Shown: positions 17,543 through 26,099, counted from the stretch's first letter. The stretch is 64,000 nt of DNA from an uncultured Erythrobacter sp. (GCA_947503155.1 CANNCL010000005.1:58845-122844), one strand, 5' to 3'. The notes: generated from the letters alone by a model not told the origin. Program-made: numbers and translations.

Positions 17543-18022
17543 ATGATTAGGAACTTAATACGTTTTAGCCTGCTTATAACAACGACGTCGCTGTTCTCAG
17601 GCAGCTTACTCGCGCAATCTGCGAACCCGCTTCATCACGATGGCGAACGCGAATTACGCAGCTCCATAACACTGACGATACCATTGGGCGGCCAACGCCA
17701 TGCTGCGACTTCCCAACCCCAGCTTGATCTGAGCTTCCAACAACATCGTCGCCAACAAAATCCGCACAATTTTGTTTCGAATAACTTCGACCTCAGATCA
17801 AATACCTATGACTTTCAACCTCGAGAAACGCGCATTGGTTTCACTTTGGATCGCAACCCGCGCTTGATGATGAACGGCCAACCCTTTGATTTGCCGGAAA
17901 GCACAGCCAATGCGAGCACTGTGGAGAAAGTGGGCATCGGTGCCGCGGTTCTGTTTGGCGCCGGGCTTTTGGTTGTCGGCACCGGTTTAGTTATAATCGC
18001 AAGTTCAGATTCTGCCGAATAG
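17543..18022 (+). CDS. Exported small protein with C-terminal membrane helix, unknown family (paralogue A)
   Basis: About 159 residues. It begins with a signal peptide (LIRFSLLITTTSLFSGSLLAQS, cleavage likely after LLA). A central domain follows with the pattern ITLTIPLGGQRHAA, a Gln/Arg-rich stretch, and RIGFTLDRNPRLMMNGQPF. A C-terminal hydrophobic helix (IGAAVLFGAGLLVVGTGLVII) ends in a short polar tail. The gene at 38872 encodes the same layout with TIPFGGNRRAA and PSFMLNGQM, so the two form a family. I do not recognise it. The ATG at 17543 has AAAGGA upstream. It lies 231 bp before the serine hydrolase lipoprotein gene. Confidence 0.75.
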   Translation: MIRNLIRFSLLITTTSLFSGSLLAQSANPLHHDGERELRSSITLTIPLGGQRHAATSQPQLDLSFQQHRRQQNPHNFVSNNFDLRSNTYDFQPRETRIGFTLDRNPRLMMNGQPFDLPESTANASTVEKVGIGAAVLFGAGLLVVGTGLVIIASSDSAE

Positions 18023-18253
18023 GGGAATGGCTCATACACGGGCCAACGGACAGATCGCTCCCCAATATATAGCGAAATTGGGATTGGTCATTTTGACACA
18101 TGATGTTTGCAGAGACGGGGGCGTGCATAAACCGCACGTTGAATTTGCCACGCATCCCTGTTCCCAGGTCAATGCCAAAACCGCGATTGCTGGGTGGATG
18201 GCCGAATCCCAAGAATTTGAAACCAAGAATGTGGCGGTAAAAACGGACATATT

Positions 18254-19507
18254 ATGAGACGCTTTTCACCCAGTATAATATTGTTATCTGCTTTTCTGGC
18301 TGCCGGTTGCGCGTCTAATAGGTCGCCTGCCGCACTGGAGCCGGCGCAAGGCGCTCATTTCTGGGACAATCCCAGTGTGGATCATATCTTGAAATCGGTT
18401 CCTGTCGGCGGCGACCTTCGATTTCAGGATGTTCCGCAACTGCCAACAGGCTTTATCAACGTCGCACCCGCAGATAGAAATGACGGTCTTGCTGTTGGCG
18501 AGTTAGGTGTCGATGGCGGCAACAAAGACATGATTGTCGGATTGGCTCAAGAAATTGCGGCCGGTCAACACGGAAGCATCGATAGTCTGTTAATCGCGCA
18601 TCAGGGCGAGCTTGTATTTGAATCCTACTATTTGCGTGGCCGCCTCAACCTGACCCATCCGCAGGCGTCAGCGACGAAAACCTACACTGGCCTGGCGCTG
18701 GGCCGTGCCATTCAGCTGGGTTATTTGACCATGGCGGATTTAGACAAACCTCTGGTCAGTTTTTTCAACGAGTTGGACCCGGCAAAATTTGTTGAGGGTG
18801 CAGAAGAGGTTACGCTGCATCAGGCGCTGACCATGCGTTCAGGTATCCGCATCAGCAACGAACAAAGAGCAGAATTCGACGAGTTTCCTGACCAAGTACA
18901 AGGCCAAGGATTGGTTCAAACCCTCTTTGAAAAAAGCGAACCTATCGTGGCTGAAAACCTCGGTTCGTTTTCATACGGAAACCACAGTAGCCGCCTTGTG
19001 ATGCAGGTTATTGACGCAGTCGTGCCAGGCACTGCCGAAGATTTTATCAAAAATGAACTCTTCGCCAGAATAGGCATAACGACTTATGACTGGCGGATTG
19101 GATTTGATGGCTTGCCATCTGGCGGAGGAAATTCGAGCATAACCTCACGCGATATGGTCAAGCTGGGTATCTTGGCCATGAACAACGGCAAATGGAATGG
19201 TGAGCAACTGATTCCAGAAGCGTTCGTAACCAGGGCAACAAGCAGGATCGTAATGACGGGCGATGACGTTGACGTCTTCGGCGGCGGCACAGATATCACT
19301 AATCAAGGGTATGGCTATTTCTGGTGGAATGCAGACATGAAAGCCGGCGACAGGAGCTATTTCGCTTCAAATGCTCAGGGCGGCGGCGGCCAGTTTATCA
19401 TTCTGATCGAGGAGCTTGACCTGGTGGTGGTGGTTACTGGACATGATAGAGAGAATAGCACTCTGCAGGCCACAGCACAGAGGATATTGCCGGCCTTTGC
19501 CCCTTGA
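18254..19507 (+). CDS. Serine hydrolase lipoprotein, class C beta-lactamase/DD-peptidase fold
   Basis: A 417-residue lipoprotein: the signal ends in the lipobox LAAGC at Cys19. The fold's catalytic motifs are SxxK at Ser139-Lys142 (ASATKTY) and the Tyr-x-Asn motif in FSYGNHSS. Near the C-terminus NAQGGGGQFIIL replaces the usual KTG strand. Enzymes of this group include esterases, peptidases and true beta-lactamases; the GGGGQ variant is typical of the esterase-like ones. The domain is close to residues ~340-663 of the fused protein at 50816-52807. It is preceded by an exported small protein gene, and both products would act in the envelope. Confidence 0.85.
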   Translation: MRRFSPSIILLSAFLAAGCASNRSPAALEPAQGAHFWDNPSVDHILKSVPVGGDLRFQDVPQLPTGFINVAPADRNDGLAVGELGVDGGNKDMIVGLAQEIAAGQHGSIDSLLIAHQGELVFESYYLRGRLNLTHPQASATKTYTGLALGRAIQLGYLTMADLDKPLVSFFNELDPAKFVEGAEEVTLHQALTMRSGIRISNEQRAEFDEFPDQVQGQGLVQTLFEKSEPIVAENLGSFSYGNHSSRLVMQVIDAVVPGTAEDFIKNELFARIGITTYDWRIGFDGLPSGGGNSSITSRDMVKLGILAMNNGKWNGEQLIPEAFVTRATSRIVMTGDDVDVFGGGTDITNQGYGYFWWNADMKAGDRSYFASNAQGGGGQFIILIEELDLVVVVTGHDRENSTLQATAQRILPAFAP

Positions 19508-19662
19508 TTTTCGCGAATGTTAGAGCGGGCTGGGAAAAATGCACTCCGCAGTGTTTCTGCCACAACGCTCCAACCATGACAGGAGGCTTGGAGAATAACA
19601 GAGGCTGATCGTTGCCTCCACCTCTCAATCGGACAGATTTGATGGGCCTTTTTTACCTCACG

Positions 19663-20070
19663 TCACAAACGGCGCTGGAATTCACTTATTGATACATCAT
19701 TGATGCTCGCAAAACGCTTTTGCATCAAACCAGCATTATCAAATTCCCAGTTCTCGTTGCCGTAGCTGCGCCACCATTGATCATCTTGATCCTGCCATTC
19801 ATATTCAAACCGAACGGCGATCCGATTGCCAGTGAATGCCCACAATTCCTTCTTGAGCTTATATTCACGCTCCTTGATCCATTTTGCTGTCAGAAATGCA
19901 TGGATTTCCTCACGGCCCGCCAGAAATCTATCGCGATTGCGCCACTCGCTGTCTGGTGTGTACGCAAGAACCACAAGATCTGGATCGCGGCTGTTCCAGG
20001 CGTTTTCTGCAGCTTGCACTTTGGCGCGCGCGGTTTCTTCTGTGAACGGAGGGGCAAGTATTTTTGTCAT
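19663..20070 (-). CDS. NTF2-like protein, DUF1348 family
   Basis: About 135 residues of the small alpha+beta barrel (NTF2/SnoaL-like) type. The pattern [20 protein letters not shown], then [40 protein letters not shown], and [24 protein letters not shown] fits DUF1348 along its full length. The fold binds small hydrophobic molecules; no reaction is assigned. I used the third in-frame ATG, which has GGA 7 bp upstream; starts 6 and 12 bases earlier are possible. It stands alone, downstream of and on the same strand as the nitronate monooxygenase operon. Confidence 0.8.
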   Translation of the reverse strand: MTKILAPPFTEETARAKVQAAENAWNSRDPDLVVLAYTPDSEWRNRDRFLAGREEIHAFLTAKWIKEREYKLKKELWAFTGNRIAVRFEYEWQDQDDQWWRSYGNENWEFDNAGLMQKRFASINDVSISEFQRRL

Positions 20071-20170
20071 TATCATTTCCATTCGGACTTATTTTTCAGG
20101 GAACTGACGGACGGTTTGCGATCGAAAGCCATGCTATTGATGGGATTAGAATCTGGCCGATCTGCGCCTA

Positions 20171-21133
20171 TTAAGGCCGCAGCAGCGCTTGGCACCCAGC
20201 GATCGTGGCGGCAGCTTCCGACATAAATCTCTCGACAATGTCGCCAGCCGGTTCGGTTTGCGTAACACGCCCGATTCCTTCGCCAACTAACAAAGGCGCG
20301 ATCTCAAAATCGCCCTCAATCGTGGCATTCGCAAATGCGTCACGATCAGCCTGAGATGCCAATGCATAACCCTCTTTATCCCGCCACCGAGTTACAAACG
20401 CGTTCTTGTACGCACGCAAACTCCAACCGCTGGGCCATGGGATTCCTCGCGCGGCATCAAAAACATCCCCTCGGCTTGTACAGTCGCCATCAAGATCGAT
20501 CGCGCGTCGTTTGGCACGCGGGTGGCTCAAGGCCTCGGCGGCGGCATAGAATGCCGTTCCGCAGACAACTCCGTCTGCTCCCAGTGCCAGTGCAGATGCC
20601 AAGCTTTGTCCGTCACCAATACCGCCTGCTGCAAGAACATAGGGGCCAAGATCAGCGCAAACTATCTCTCGCAAAAGCGGGCCCAGCGCACGCCGCGCGC
20701 CGTGGCCGCCCGCCTCGGTCCCTTGAACAACTATTACGTCGGCACCTATTTCCGCGGCTTGGCGCGCCGCTGAGAGTGTTTGAACCTGCAAATGCAACAT
20801 GGCGCCCGACGCTTTGATGCGCGCTGCGTATTCGCTGGCATCGCCAAACGACAGAAAGATCGCCGGAGGCTTCCGTTCGAGAATTGCATCCAGAGCGCTG
20901 CAATCCTCCTCCAGCCGCCAAGTCAGAAAGCCGACACCAACCTGTGCATCGCCAGCAAGTTCGAACTGTTCCAAAACTTCAGATGGTTCTGCATAGCCCG
21001 CGGCGACGAAGCCCAGGCCACCAGCCCGCGTAACAGAAGCGGCGAGCGCCCCGCCCGAAACGCCAGCCATAGGGGCCAGCACTATCGGAGCATCTAACGA
21101 TGCAGATAGGGAAAAGCGTGTGACAATCGGCAT
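20171..21133 (-). CDS. Nitronate monooxygenase (2-nitropropane dioxygenase family)
   Basis: A 320-residue FMN-dependent TIM-barrel enzyme that oxidises alkyl nitronates. It starts with the family pattern DAPIVLAPMAGVSGGALAA. It continues with GGLGFVAAGY, VGVGFLTWRL, then VIVVQGTEAGGHGARRALG with the catalytic-site His, and VLAAGGIGDGQSLASALALGADGVVCGTAF, the FMN phosphate-binding region. It is the last gene of a four-gene run with glutathione transferase, SnoaL-like and tautomerase genes (15-68 bp gaps), suggesting a detoxification operon for an electrophilic or nitro compound under the divergent HxlR regulator. Confidence 0.9.
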   Translation of the reverse strand: MPIVTRFSLSASLDAPIVLAPMAGVSGGALAASVTRAGGLGFVAAGYAEPSEVLEQFELAGDAQVGVGFLTWRLEEDCSALDAILERKPPAIFLSFGDASEYAARIKASGAMLHLQVQTLSAARQAAEIGADVIVVQGTEAGGHGARRALGPLLREIVCADLGPYVLAAGGIGDGQSLASALALGADGVVCGTAFYAAAEALSHPRAKRRAIDLDGDCTSRGDVFDAARGIPWPSGWSLRAYKNAFVTRWRDKEGYALASQADRDAFANATIEGDFEIAPLLVGEGIGRVTQTEPAGDIVERFMSEAAATIAGCQALLRP

Positions 21134-21148
21134 CCCAATTGGCTCCGA

Positions 21149-21361
21149 TTAACCGCCGCCGGACTTGGCGCGGCGGTATTCATCAACCGGCAGGCCGCCG
21201 AGCCCCCAAGACTCGGTTTCAACGACGTCGATTACAACATGGGTGGTTTCTGGATTTTTACCCAAGGTGCGCGCGAGCAATTGAGTGACGCCCGATATAA
21301 GTTCCGCCTTTTTCTCGGCGGTTGCGCCTTCCGGCGTGATCTTGATGTTTACGTAGGGCAC
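21149..21361 (-). CDS. 4-oxalocrotonate tautomerase-family enzyme
   Basis: A 70-residue tautomerase monomer. After removal of Met the N-terminal Pro (MPYVNIKITPEG) is the catalytic base. The helix AEKKAELISGVTQLLARTLGKNP and the strand HVVIDVVETESWGLGG follow the family order; these small proteins work as hexamers or trimers. The tail EYRRAKSGGG is as expected in length. It sits 15 bp upstream of the nitronate monooxygenase gene in the same operon. Confidence 0.88.
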   Translation of the reverse strand: MPYVNIKITPEGATAEKKAELISGVTQLLARTLGKNPETTHVVIDVVETESWGLGGLPVDEYRRAKSGGG

Positions 21362-21373
21362 GGTCTTGGTTCC

Positions 21374-21763
21374 TCATCGTGGCTCGTCGGGCAGCAGGTC
21401 AAAATGGAAGACCTTTGAAATAATCTGCCACCGGCCATCCTGTTCAATTAGTGTAAGAAAATCTGTGAAGTAGCGGTTTCCAATCGCGCAGCGAACGCGC
21501 GCAAACGCCGTTCGAGGTCCCGCAAACGATATCGTCTCGATCGTATCACGCCGTAGCTCACCACGTGCGGAGGGGGGGTCACGCATTTCCACAATTGGGA
21601 AGTACTCATCCATAGTAAGTTGAACGAGTGGTTCTTCAGTTGCGCAAACATAAATCGCGCCGGGGTGAAACACTGCTCTCAACAACGCCATGTCGCAGTG
21701 ATACAAAGCGTCGAAATAATCTTGCAGTGTATCTTGTAACTTGGCTGTAAACGGAGGCAGCAT
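21374..21763 (-). CDS. NTF2/SnoaL-like (putative lumazine-binding) protein
   Basis: About 129 residues with the NTF2-like pattern: LQDTLQDYFDALYHCDMALLRAVFHPGAIYV, LTMDEYFPIVEMRDPP, IETISFAGPRTAFARVRCAIGNRYFTDFLTLIEQDGRWQIISKVF. This matches the putative lumazine-binding family of SnoaL-like proteins; the ligand is unknown. I chose the ATG at 21763 with AGGAA upstream; an upstream ATG at 21850 would overlap the end of the glutathione transferase gene. It lies in the middle of the GST-to-nitronate-monooxygenase operon. Confidence 0.75.
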   Translation of the reverse strand: MLPPFTAKLQDTLQDYFDALYHCDMALLRAVFHPGAIYVCATEEPLVQLTMDEYFPIVEMRDPPSARGELRRDTIETISFAGPRTAFARVRCAIGNRYFTDFLTLIEQDGRWQIISKVFHFDLLPDEPR

Positions 21764-21830
21764 CACGCTTGATTCCTGTTTGGCTTTCTGAAGTGCGGCG
21801 CAATTCGACCGAGACGACGGGGTGGGCTGC

Positions 21831-22445
21831 TTAGGAAAGCAGCCCTTCATCGGTCATTGCCTGAATTACTGATGGGCGTTTGGACACCCGATCAACATAG
21901 GCTTTGACCGAAGGCCAATTTTCAAGAGAGATTTTTATCGACCCCGACCACCGCGCAACGGTGAAGGTATAGGTGTCCGCGACAGAAAACCCGCTTTCCA
22001 GTAGATATTCGCGGCCATCAGACAGGATCTGCTCGATAAAATCCAATCGCGTGCCGACCCTTGCGACGCAATTCTCGCGCTCTTCAACGCTCATATCCAC
22101 GCCGGAAAAGAACGGGGCAAACGACTTATGAAATTCAGACGCCGTGAAGTTGAGATATTGTTGCAACCGCGCTCGCTCGATAGTCCCGGAATTGGGGGCC
22201 AGCCCCGCATCCGGATTGGTGTCCGCGAGATATTGCAGGACCGCAGGAGCCTCGAATAGGATCGCCCCATCCCCAAGTCTAATCGCGGGGACATATCCGT
22301 TCGGGTTGATCAGCATGAAGTCTTCACCAGACGCGGTTTTCTTAGTGTTCTTGTCGACTTTTTCAGTCGTAAAAGGCTTCCCGATCTCGTGCAGCGTAAT
22401 GTGAGCCGACAAAGAGCACGCCCCAGGCATGTAGTAGAGTTTCAT
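21831..22445 (-). CDS. Glutathione S-transferase
   Basis: About 204 residues. The N-terminal thioredoxin-like domain has MKLYYMPGACSLSAHITLHE. The PGACS pattern with Cys10 and Ser11 is that of beta-class bacterial enzymes. INPNGYVPAIRLGDGAILFEAPAVLQYLAD supplies the glutathione-binding cis-Pro and Glu-Ala turn. The helical C-domain follows (FTASEFHKSFAPFF, DTYTFTVARWS with the conserved N-capping Asp). It is the first gene of the operon reading away from the HxlR gene, with 115 bp between. The ATG at 22445 gives the standard start; a longer in-frame start at 22484 is unlikely. Confidence 0.92.
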   Translation of the reverse strand: MKLYYMPGACSLSAHITLHEIGKPFTTEKVDKNTKKTASGEDFMLINPNGYVPAIRLGDGAILFEAPAVLQYLADTNPDAGLAPNSGTIERARLQQYLNFTASEFHKSFAPFFSGVDMSVEERENCVARVGTRLDFIEQILSDGREYLLESGFSVADTYTFTVARWSGSIKISLENWPSVKAYVDRVSKRPSVIQAMTDEGLLS

Positions 22446-22505
22446 CAGTAATTCCCGATTGCTTGATGCCCAAGAACTATGCATGCGGGTTTCTCTTGTA
22501 AACTA

Positions 22506-22530
22506 GGTATCCATCAGATACTCAAGTATC
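22506..22530. promoter_or_regulatory. Operator candidate between GST operon and HxlR gene
   Basis: GATACT-CA-AGTATC (22517-22530) is a perfect inverted repeat. A third GTATC arm 5 bp to the left makes GTATC-N5-GATAC as well. It lies between the two divergent start codons. Binding by the HxlR protein is inferred. Confidence 0.5.
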
Positions 22531-22560
22531 GAGTTTCCATTTGGTAACCGAGAGAATGAT

Positions 22561-22914
22561 ATGCCGTTGAAAATGAGGAAGAACCTTAGCCCGGCGCCTC
22601 CTGAGGCGTGCCCTTTGACGGAGTGTATGAAGATCATTGGCGGAGCATGGACGCCCAATGTTATCTGGTGCCTGAGAGCAGAGGCAAGGCGGTTCAGCGA
22701 GCTGCGTGCGGATATTCCTCCAATCTCCCAAAAGGTTCTGACCACCCGGCTTCGGGAGCTTGAAAGCAGAGGCGTCATTACCAGGACGGTTGTGCCCACC
22801 TCACCGCCGTCGGTCGAATATGCGCTCACAGATTTGGGTGCGCAGTTGATCCCGGCGATCGAGTCTATCGTCGAAGTTGGCCATAAGCTTAAGAGCAAGG
22901 ACATCATGCAATAG
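22561..22914 (+). CDS. HxlR-family transcriptional regulator
   Basis: A 117-residue winged-helix protein with the family start PEACPLTECMKIIGGAWTPNVIW, including Cys19 of the ACPL motif. The recognition part is RFSELRADIPPISQKVLTTRLRELESRG and the wing is VITRTVVPTSPPSVEYALTDLG. It is divergent from the GST/SnoaL-like/tautomerase/nitronate monooxygenase operon, with palindromic arms between, and so is probably its electrophile-responsive repressor. An in-frame ATG four codons later (MRKNL) is an alternative start. Confidence 0.88.
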   Translation: MPLKMRKNLSPAPPEACPLTECMKIIGGAWTPNVIWCLRAEARRFSELRADIPPISQKVLTTRLRELESRGVITRTVVPTSPPSVEYALTDLGAQLIPAIESIVEVGHKLKSKDIMQ

Positions 22915-23493
22915 TTTAGCAAGCGCGCGGTGGTGCTTCGGCTATAGTGCTACAGGAAACCTTGACCCAAAACGCACCGCTCTCGATGAAATCAAGGTCG
23001 AGACAGTGCATTCCAACGTTGCACCAAAACTGGATGAAATCGCATGGACGCGGCGGGCGTTAAACGGCGAACTGCTTATTGTCATAGCGTCTGAAGATAC
23101 TGTGATGCAGCAGCTTGAGCCCAAGCGGGGCTTAACGGCCTCGGGCGGTCTTGAGCGGCCTTGGGCAGCCTTGGGCGATGCGAATTTTCGAATGATTGAC
23201 CGCTGCGGGTGCGGTTGCTTTCCCACAAATTGCAATCTCGCTTTGAGAGGGAATGGCCCATTGTTTAGATACTAAGCCGCGCTGCGACAATTGCCGCATA
23301 AAATCGGCTTCGCCCTATGAGTTGACTGGCTGAGTTAAAACGTCGCCGCCCCTTCGTCCATGCAGGGCATAATCGGACAGGGGTCAATCTGCTATGTCCC
23401 CCACAACACGGCTTAGGTCAGTATCGACCATCTTTTCATGTCCGCTTCCCGCCCCGGTCGATGACGTTGAACCGGCAAAAACAGCGGGAGTCG
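22915..23493. other. Long intergenic stretch
   Basis: This is 579 bp between two HxlR genes. Short open frames exist on both strands but none shows a family pattern or a good start. A run of imperfect CTTGGGC/CTTGAGC/CTCGGGC units occurs at about 23140-23180. No IS similarity was seen. Confidence 0.5.
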
Positions 23494-23838
23494 TCATCTC
23501 CGCTGGTCGTCATCACTAAATGAACTTGCCCAGTTGGTCGCCCACTTATCGAGTGGCAACAACAGCTTTGAAAGTGACCTACCTTGGTCCGTCAGCATGT
23601 AACCGTGAGCGCCGAGTTCGACCAAGCCCAGTTCCCGTAGATCCTTCAAGCGCTGATTCAAAGAAGTGGGAGAGACATCTTCACACTGAGTTTGTAGCTC
23701 TCGAAAACTGCTAGATCCATTTCTATTTAGCTCCCAGATCACACGTAGGGTCCAGCGTTTCCCCAGCGCATCGAGCAGCACCATTATCGGACGACCAGTG
23801 GTTGAGCTGCGTATGGACTGACCGGGAAGCTTCGTCAT
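23494..23838 (-). CDS. HxlR-family transcriptional regulator
   Basis: About 114 residues. The HxlR winged helix is clear: PIMVLLDALGKRWTLRVIWELNRNG, SSSFRELQTQCEDVSPTSLNQRLKDLRELGLVELGAHGYMLTDQGR. Unlike the two other HxlR proteins here it lacks a Cys in the first helix; its single Cys is in QTQCEDVS at the recognition helix, so its sensing chemistry may differ. I chose the ATG at 23838 with GAGG 8 bp upstream over a GTG at 23847. It is divergent from the carboxymuconolactone-decarboxylase gene, with two copies of an inverted repeat between. Confidence 0.85.
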   Translation of the reverse strand: MTKLPGQSIRSSTTGRPIMVLLDALGKRWTLRVIWELNRNGSSSFRELQTQCEDVSPTSLNQRLKDLRELGLVELGAHGYMLTDQGRSLSKLLLPLDKWATNWASSFSDDDQRR

Positions 23839-23855
23839 GGATTTCACCTCTTGAC

Positions 23856-23872
23856 GCTACTAAAAATGTAGC
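23856..23872. promoter_or_regulatory. HxlR operator candidate, copy 1
   Basis: GCTAC-N7-GTAGC is a perfect inverted repeat lying 18 bp upstream of the HxlR ATG. It has the same TAC-N7-GTA geometry as the operator candidate at 4724-4740. Confidence 0.6.
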
Positions 23873-23879
23873 GCATGTT

Positions 23880-23896
23880 GCTACTGAACTTGTAGC
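23880..23896. promoter_or_regulatory. HxlR operator candidate, copy 2
   Basis: A second GCTAC-N7-GTAGC, 24 bp from the first copy and 14 bp before the ATG at 23910. The pair sits exactly between the two divergent genes, consistent with cooperative binding by one repressor. Confidence 0.6.
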
Positions 23897-23909
23897 ACAG
23901 GAACTCTGT

Positions 23910-24482
23910 ATGTCCAATCAGCTCGCGCCGCTTTCTCGCCCTTTTCCCAAAGATGTTGATGCAATTCTCGCCAAGTATCCAACGCAAGACGGGTACATCC
24001 TTTCTTTGTTCAGAACCTTCGCGAACAGCACGCGCTTCTTGAGCAAGGCGGTTCCAAACCTCTTGGACAAAGACAGTCCACTCGACTTGCGCACGCGTGA
24101 AATCACCATCTTACGAACCACCGCCAATCGCGGATGCGAGTATGAGTGGGGCGTGCATGTCTCCATCTTCGCGGAGGCAGCAAAATTGGATGCGGAGCAG
24201 GTCGCGGCGACGGTACTTGACCGAAGTGACTGCTGGACGGAGAATGAGGCTCAGTTGATCCTCGCGATTGACCAATTATGCGCGACCGGCAAGCTCGACA
24301 AACCGGTGCTTGAGGCGTTCCAATCTGGTTGGAGCAAAGAGCAACAGCTCGAAATTCTTGCCTTAGTCGGCACCTACAACACAATCAGTTTCGTCGCGAA
24401 TGTTGCTCAATTGCCCACAGAACCATTTGCAGCACGTTTCCCGCACAGCAGCAGGCATTCGGCTTCGGCAGCAGAAAACTAA
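23910..24482 (+). CDS. Carboxymuconolactone decarboxylase family (AhpD-like) protein
   Basis: About 190 residues of the all-helical CMD/AhpD fold. It has RTREITILRTTANRGCEYEWGVHVSIF, where other members have CxxC or ExxxC-type motifs; here a single Cys (RGCEYEWGVH) plus Glu and His remain. DRSDCWTENEAQLILAIDQLC and EILALVGTYNTISFVANV follow. Proteins of this type can act as peroxidase-like or decarboxylase enzymes; with one active-site Cys the reaction is uncertain. The ATG at 23910 is preferred because the longer frame would cover the operators and run into the divergent regulator gene. Confidence 0.82.
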   Translation: MSNQLAPLSRPFPKDVDAILAKYPTQDGYILSLFRTFANSTRFLSKAVPNLLDKDSPLDLRTREITILRTTANRGCEYEWGVHVSIFAEAAKLDAEQVAATVLDRSDCWTENEAQLILAIDQLCATGKLDKPVLEAFQSGWSKEQQLEILALVGTYNTISFVANVAQLPTEPFAARFPHSSRHSASAAEN

Positions 24483-24554
24483 AAGCCGGCACGCCGCGAT
24501 CGCCCCGCTAGCGGTCATAAAATCAACGGCGCATCAATATTAAAGGCAGCTTCA

Positions 24555-25085
24555 ATGAAACGAGCTTTTTTTATCAGGCTGGCTGAGCCATCGGATGCCG
24601 ATCAAATTGGCACCGTCGGCCCTGCGATTTACGCTGAGACTTACGGGCATATGTGGGAGGATGCGCAGGCATATGCGGCGCAGTTGTCGACATTTGGTCT
24701 GGCAGCAACGAAGCGCTTCCTCGCGCGGCCTGACACCGCACTCTGGGTGGTAGAGATCGGGCAACAGATCGCTGGATTTGCAACGCTCGTGTTAGGCTCG
24801 CCCGATCCGATTGACGGTAGAACCGACGGGGCGGAAATCCCGCGCATCTACCTTTTATCCCCGGCACAAGGCAGAGGACTCGGTAAAGCGATGCTGGCTG
24901 AAATGGAAAGTTACGCCCTCGAAATGGGAGCGAAGCATTTATGGCTGGACGCTATGTTGGAGGCCCCATGGGCATGGAAGGCATATAAGAAATGGGGATT
25001 TTCCGAAATCGGGCGAAGCACTTTCACAAACGGTATAAAGTCAGAATTTGAACCAATGGTAGTGCTTAGACGCGAATGTCCCTGA
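24555..25085 (+). CDS. GNAT-family N-acetyltransferase
   Basis: A 176-residue acetyltransferase. The acetyl-CoA pyrophosphate loop is LSPAQGRGLGKAMLAEMESYA (the Q-x-x-G-x-G/A pattern), preceded by IPRIYLL and followed by HLWLDAMLEAPWAWKAYKKWGFSEIGR, the usual strand-helix end of the fold. The N-terminal strand is FFIRLAEPSDADQIG. The substrate is unknown. It starts 72 bp after the CMD-family gene on the same strand and is followed by the arylamine acetyltransferase gene. Confidence 0.88.
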   Translation: MKRAFFIRLAEPSDADQIGTVGPAIYAETYGHMWEDAQAYAAQLSTFGLAATKRFLARPDTALWVVEIGQQIAGFATLVLGSPDPIDGRTDGAEIPRIYLLSPAQGRGLGKAMLAEMESYALEMGAKHLWLDAMLEAPWAWKAYKKWGFSEIGRSTFTNGIKSEFEPMVVLRRECP

Positions 25086-25202
25086 GGGTCTTTTATGGCG
25101 CTAGTTGGGGTTGGAATTGCAGTTCTATCGAAACAGAGACCGACAGGAAGGTTTGACCTACCTGCGTAGTGCATGTACACTTTCGAGAAAGAAAAGGCTC
25201 TG

Positions 25203-26099
25203 ATGACAATGACCGAGAAAATGCTGGAAAATGTGATTAAGCCTATCAATCAACAAGATAAGCCAGTTGCGACCCCTGAAAACATGCGCAAGCTCTATCT
25301 TCAGCGCCTTGGGGTAAGTGCGAAGGATGGCCCAAGTTTTGATCTGCTTCAGCGGCTTCAGCGCGCTCATGTTGAGACTATCCCCTACGAGAATTTAGAT
25401 GTCTTAGAAGGCCATAGCATTTCGCTCGACCCCGCTGATTTATTCGAGAAGATAATTATTGGCAGAAGAGGCGGCTATTGTTTTGAACTCAACACATTAT
25501 TTGGTTGGCTCTTGCGTGAGATAGGCTTCGAAATTGAATTTCGTATGGGCCGCGTCTGGCTGCGCGACCCTGAAGAAGTTCCGCCGCGCAATCACGGCAC
25601 ACACATTGTCCGTATAAATGGATCTGAAGTCATCGCGGATGTTGGGTTTGGCGGCCGTGCGCCTCGCCTACCGCTTGATCTGGCACTGCTCGACCAATCG
25701 ATTGATGACTCAGATGCGGCAGAAGAACCCTTGCAGCTCATCGAAGCAGGCGAATACGGCGTCATGGTGCAACGCAGAATCGAAGGGATTTGGCGGAACC
25801 AGTTCAGTCTGGAGCCGGCCGCTGCTCATGCGTCCGATCTAGAGGTTGCGAACTTTTACCAGTCTACTGCGCCATCCTCTCATTTTCGCCATCACCTGTT
25901 TGTGGGGGTGTTTCGAAAAGATGGCCGGGACGGTCTGTTCGACACAAGACTTTCGAGGCGGCGAGGCGGGGAAACGATCATCGAATTCATGAAAAGTGTC
26001 GACCAAATGGCGAGCACACTCGACGAGGTATTTGACATTGACCCCCTGCCTCATCTGCCTGTGTTGGAGAAGATATTGGAGCAATCTGCAATCGGCTGA
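25203..26099 (+). CDS. nat: Arylamine N-acetyltransferase
   Basis: About 298 residues. The enzyme transfers acetyl from acetyl-CoA to arylamines or hydrazines through a thiol intermediate. The Cys-His-Asp triad is visible: Cys in IGRRGGYCFELN, His in HGTHIVRI, and Asp in VIADVGFGG. The N-terminal helical part has VETIPYENLDVLEG, characteristic of NATs. I chose the ATG at 25203 with AAAGG 6 bp upstream; the ATG at 25173 has no ribosome-binding site. It sits among other small acetyl- and detoxification enzymes with no obvious operon partner. Confidence 0.92.
   Translation: MTMTEKMLENVIKPINQQDKPVATPENMRKLYLQRLGVSAKDGPSFDLLQRLQRAHVETIPYENLDVLEGHSISLDPADLFEKIIIGRRGGYCFELNTLFGWLLREIGFEIEFRMGRVWLRDPEEVPPRNHGTHIVRINGSEVIADVGFGGRAPRLPLDLALLDQSIDDSDAAEEPLQLIEAGEYGVMVQRRIEGIWRNQFSLEPAAAHASDLEVANFYQSTAPSSHFRHHLFVGVFRKDGRDGLFDTRLSRRRGGETIIEFMKSVDQMASTLDEVFDIDPLPHLPVLEKILEQSAIG

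Noticed and set aside
18027..18257. 76-codon frame between the exported small protein and the serine hydrolase, overlapping the next ATG
   Set aside because: The ATGA overlap is suggestive, but the purine-rich stretch is too close to the ATG, the composition is unlike the neighbours and no family pattern is visible.
22877..23275. 132-codon frame after the HxlR gene, and an antisense frame over the same bases
   Set aside because: The frame overlaps the end of the HxlR gene, has no ribosome-binding site and shows no recognisable protein pattern.
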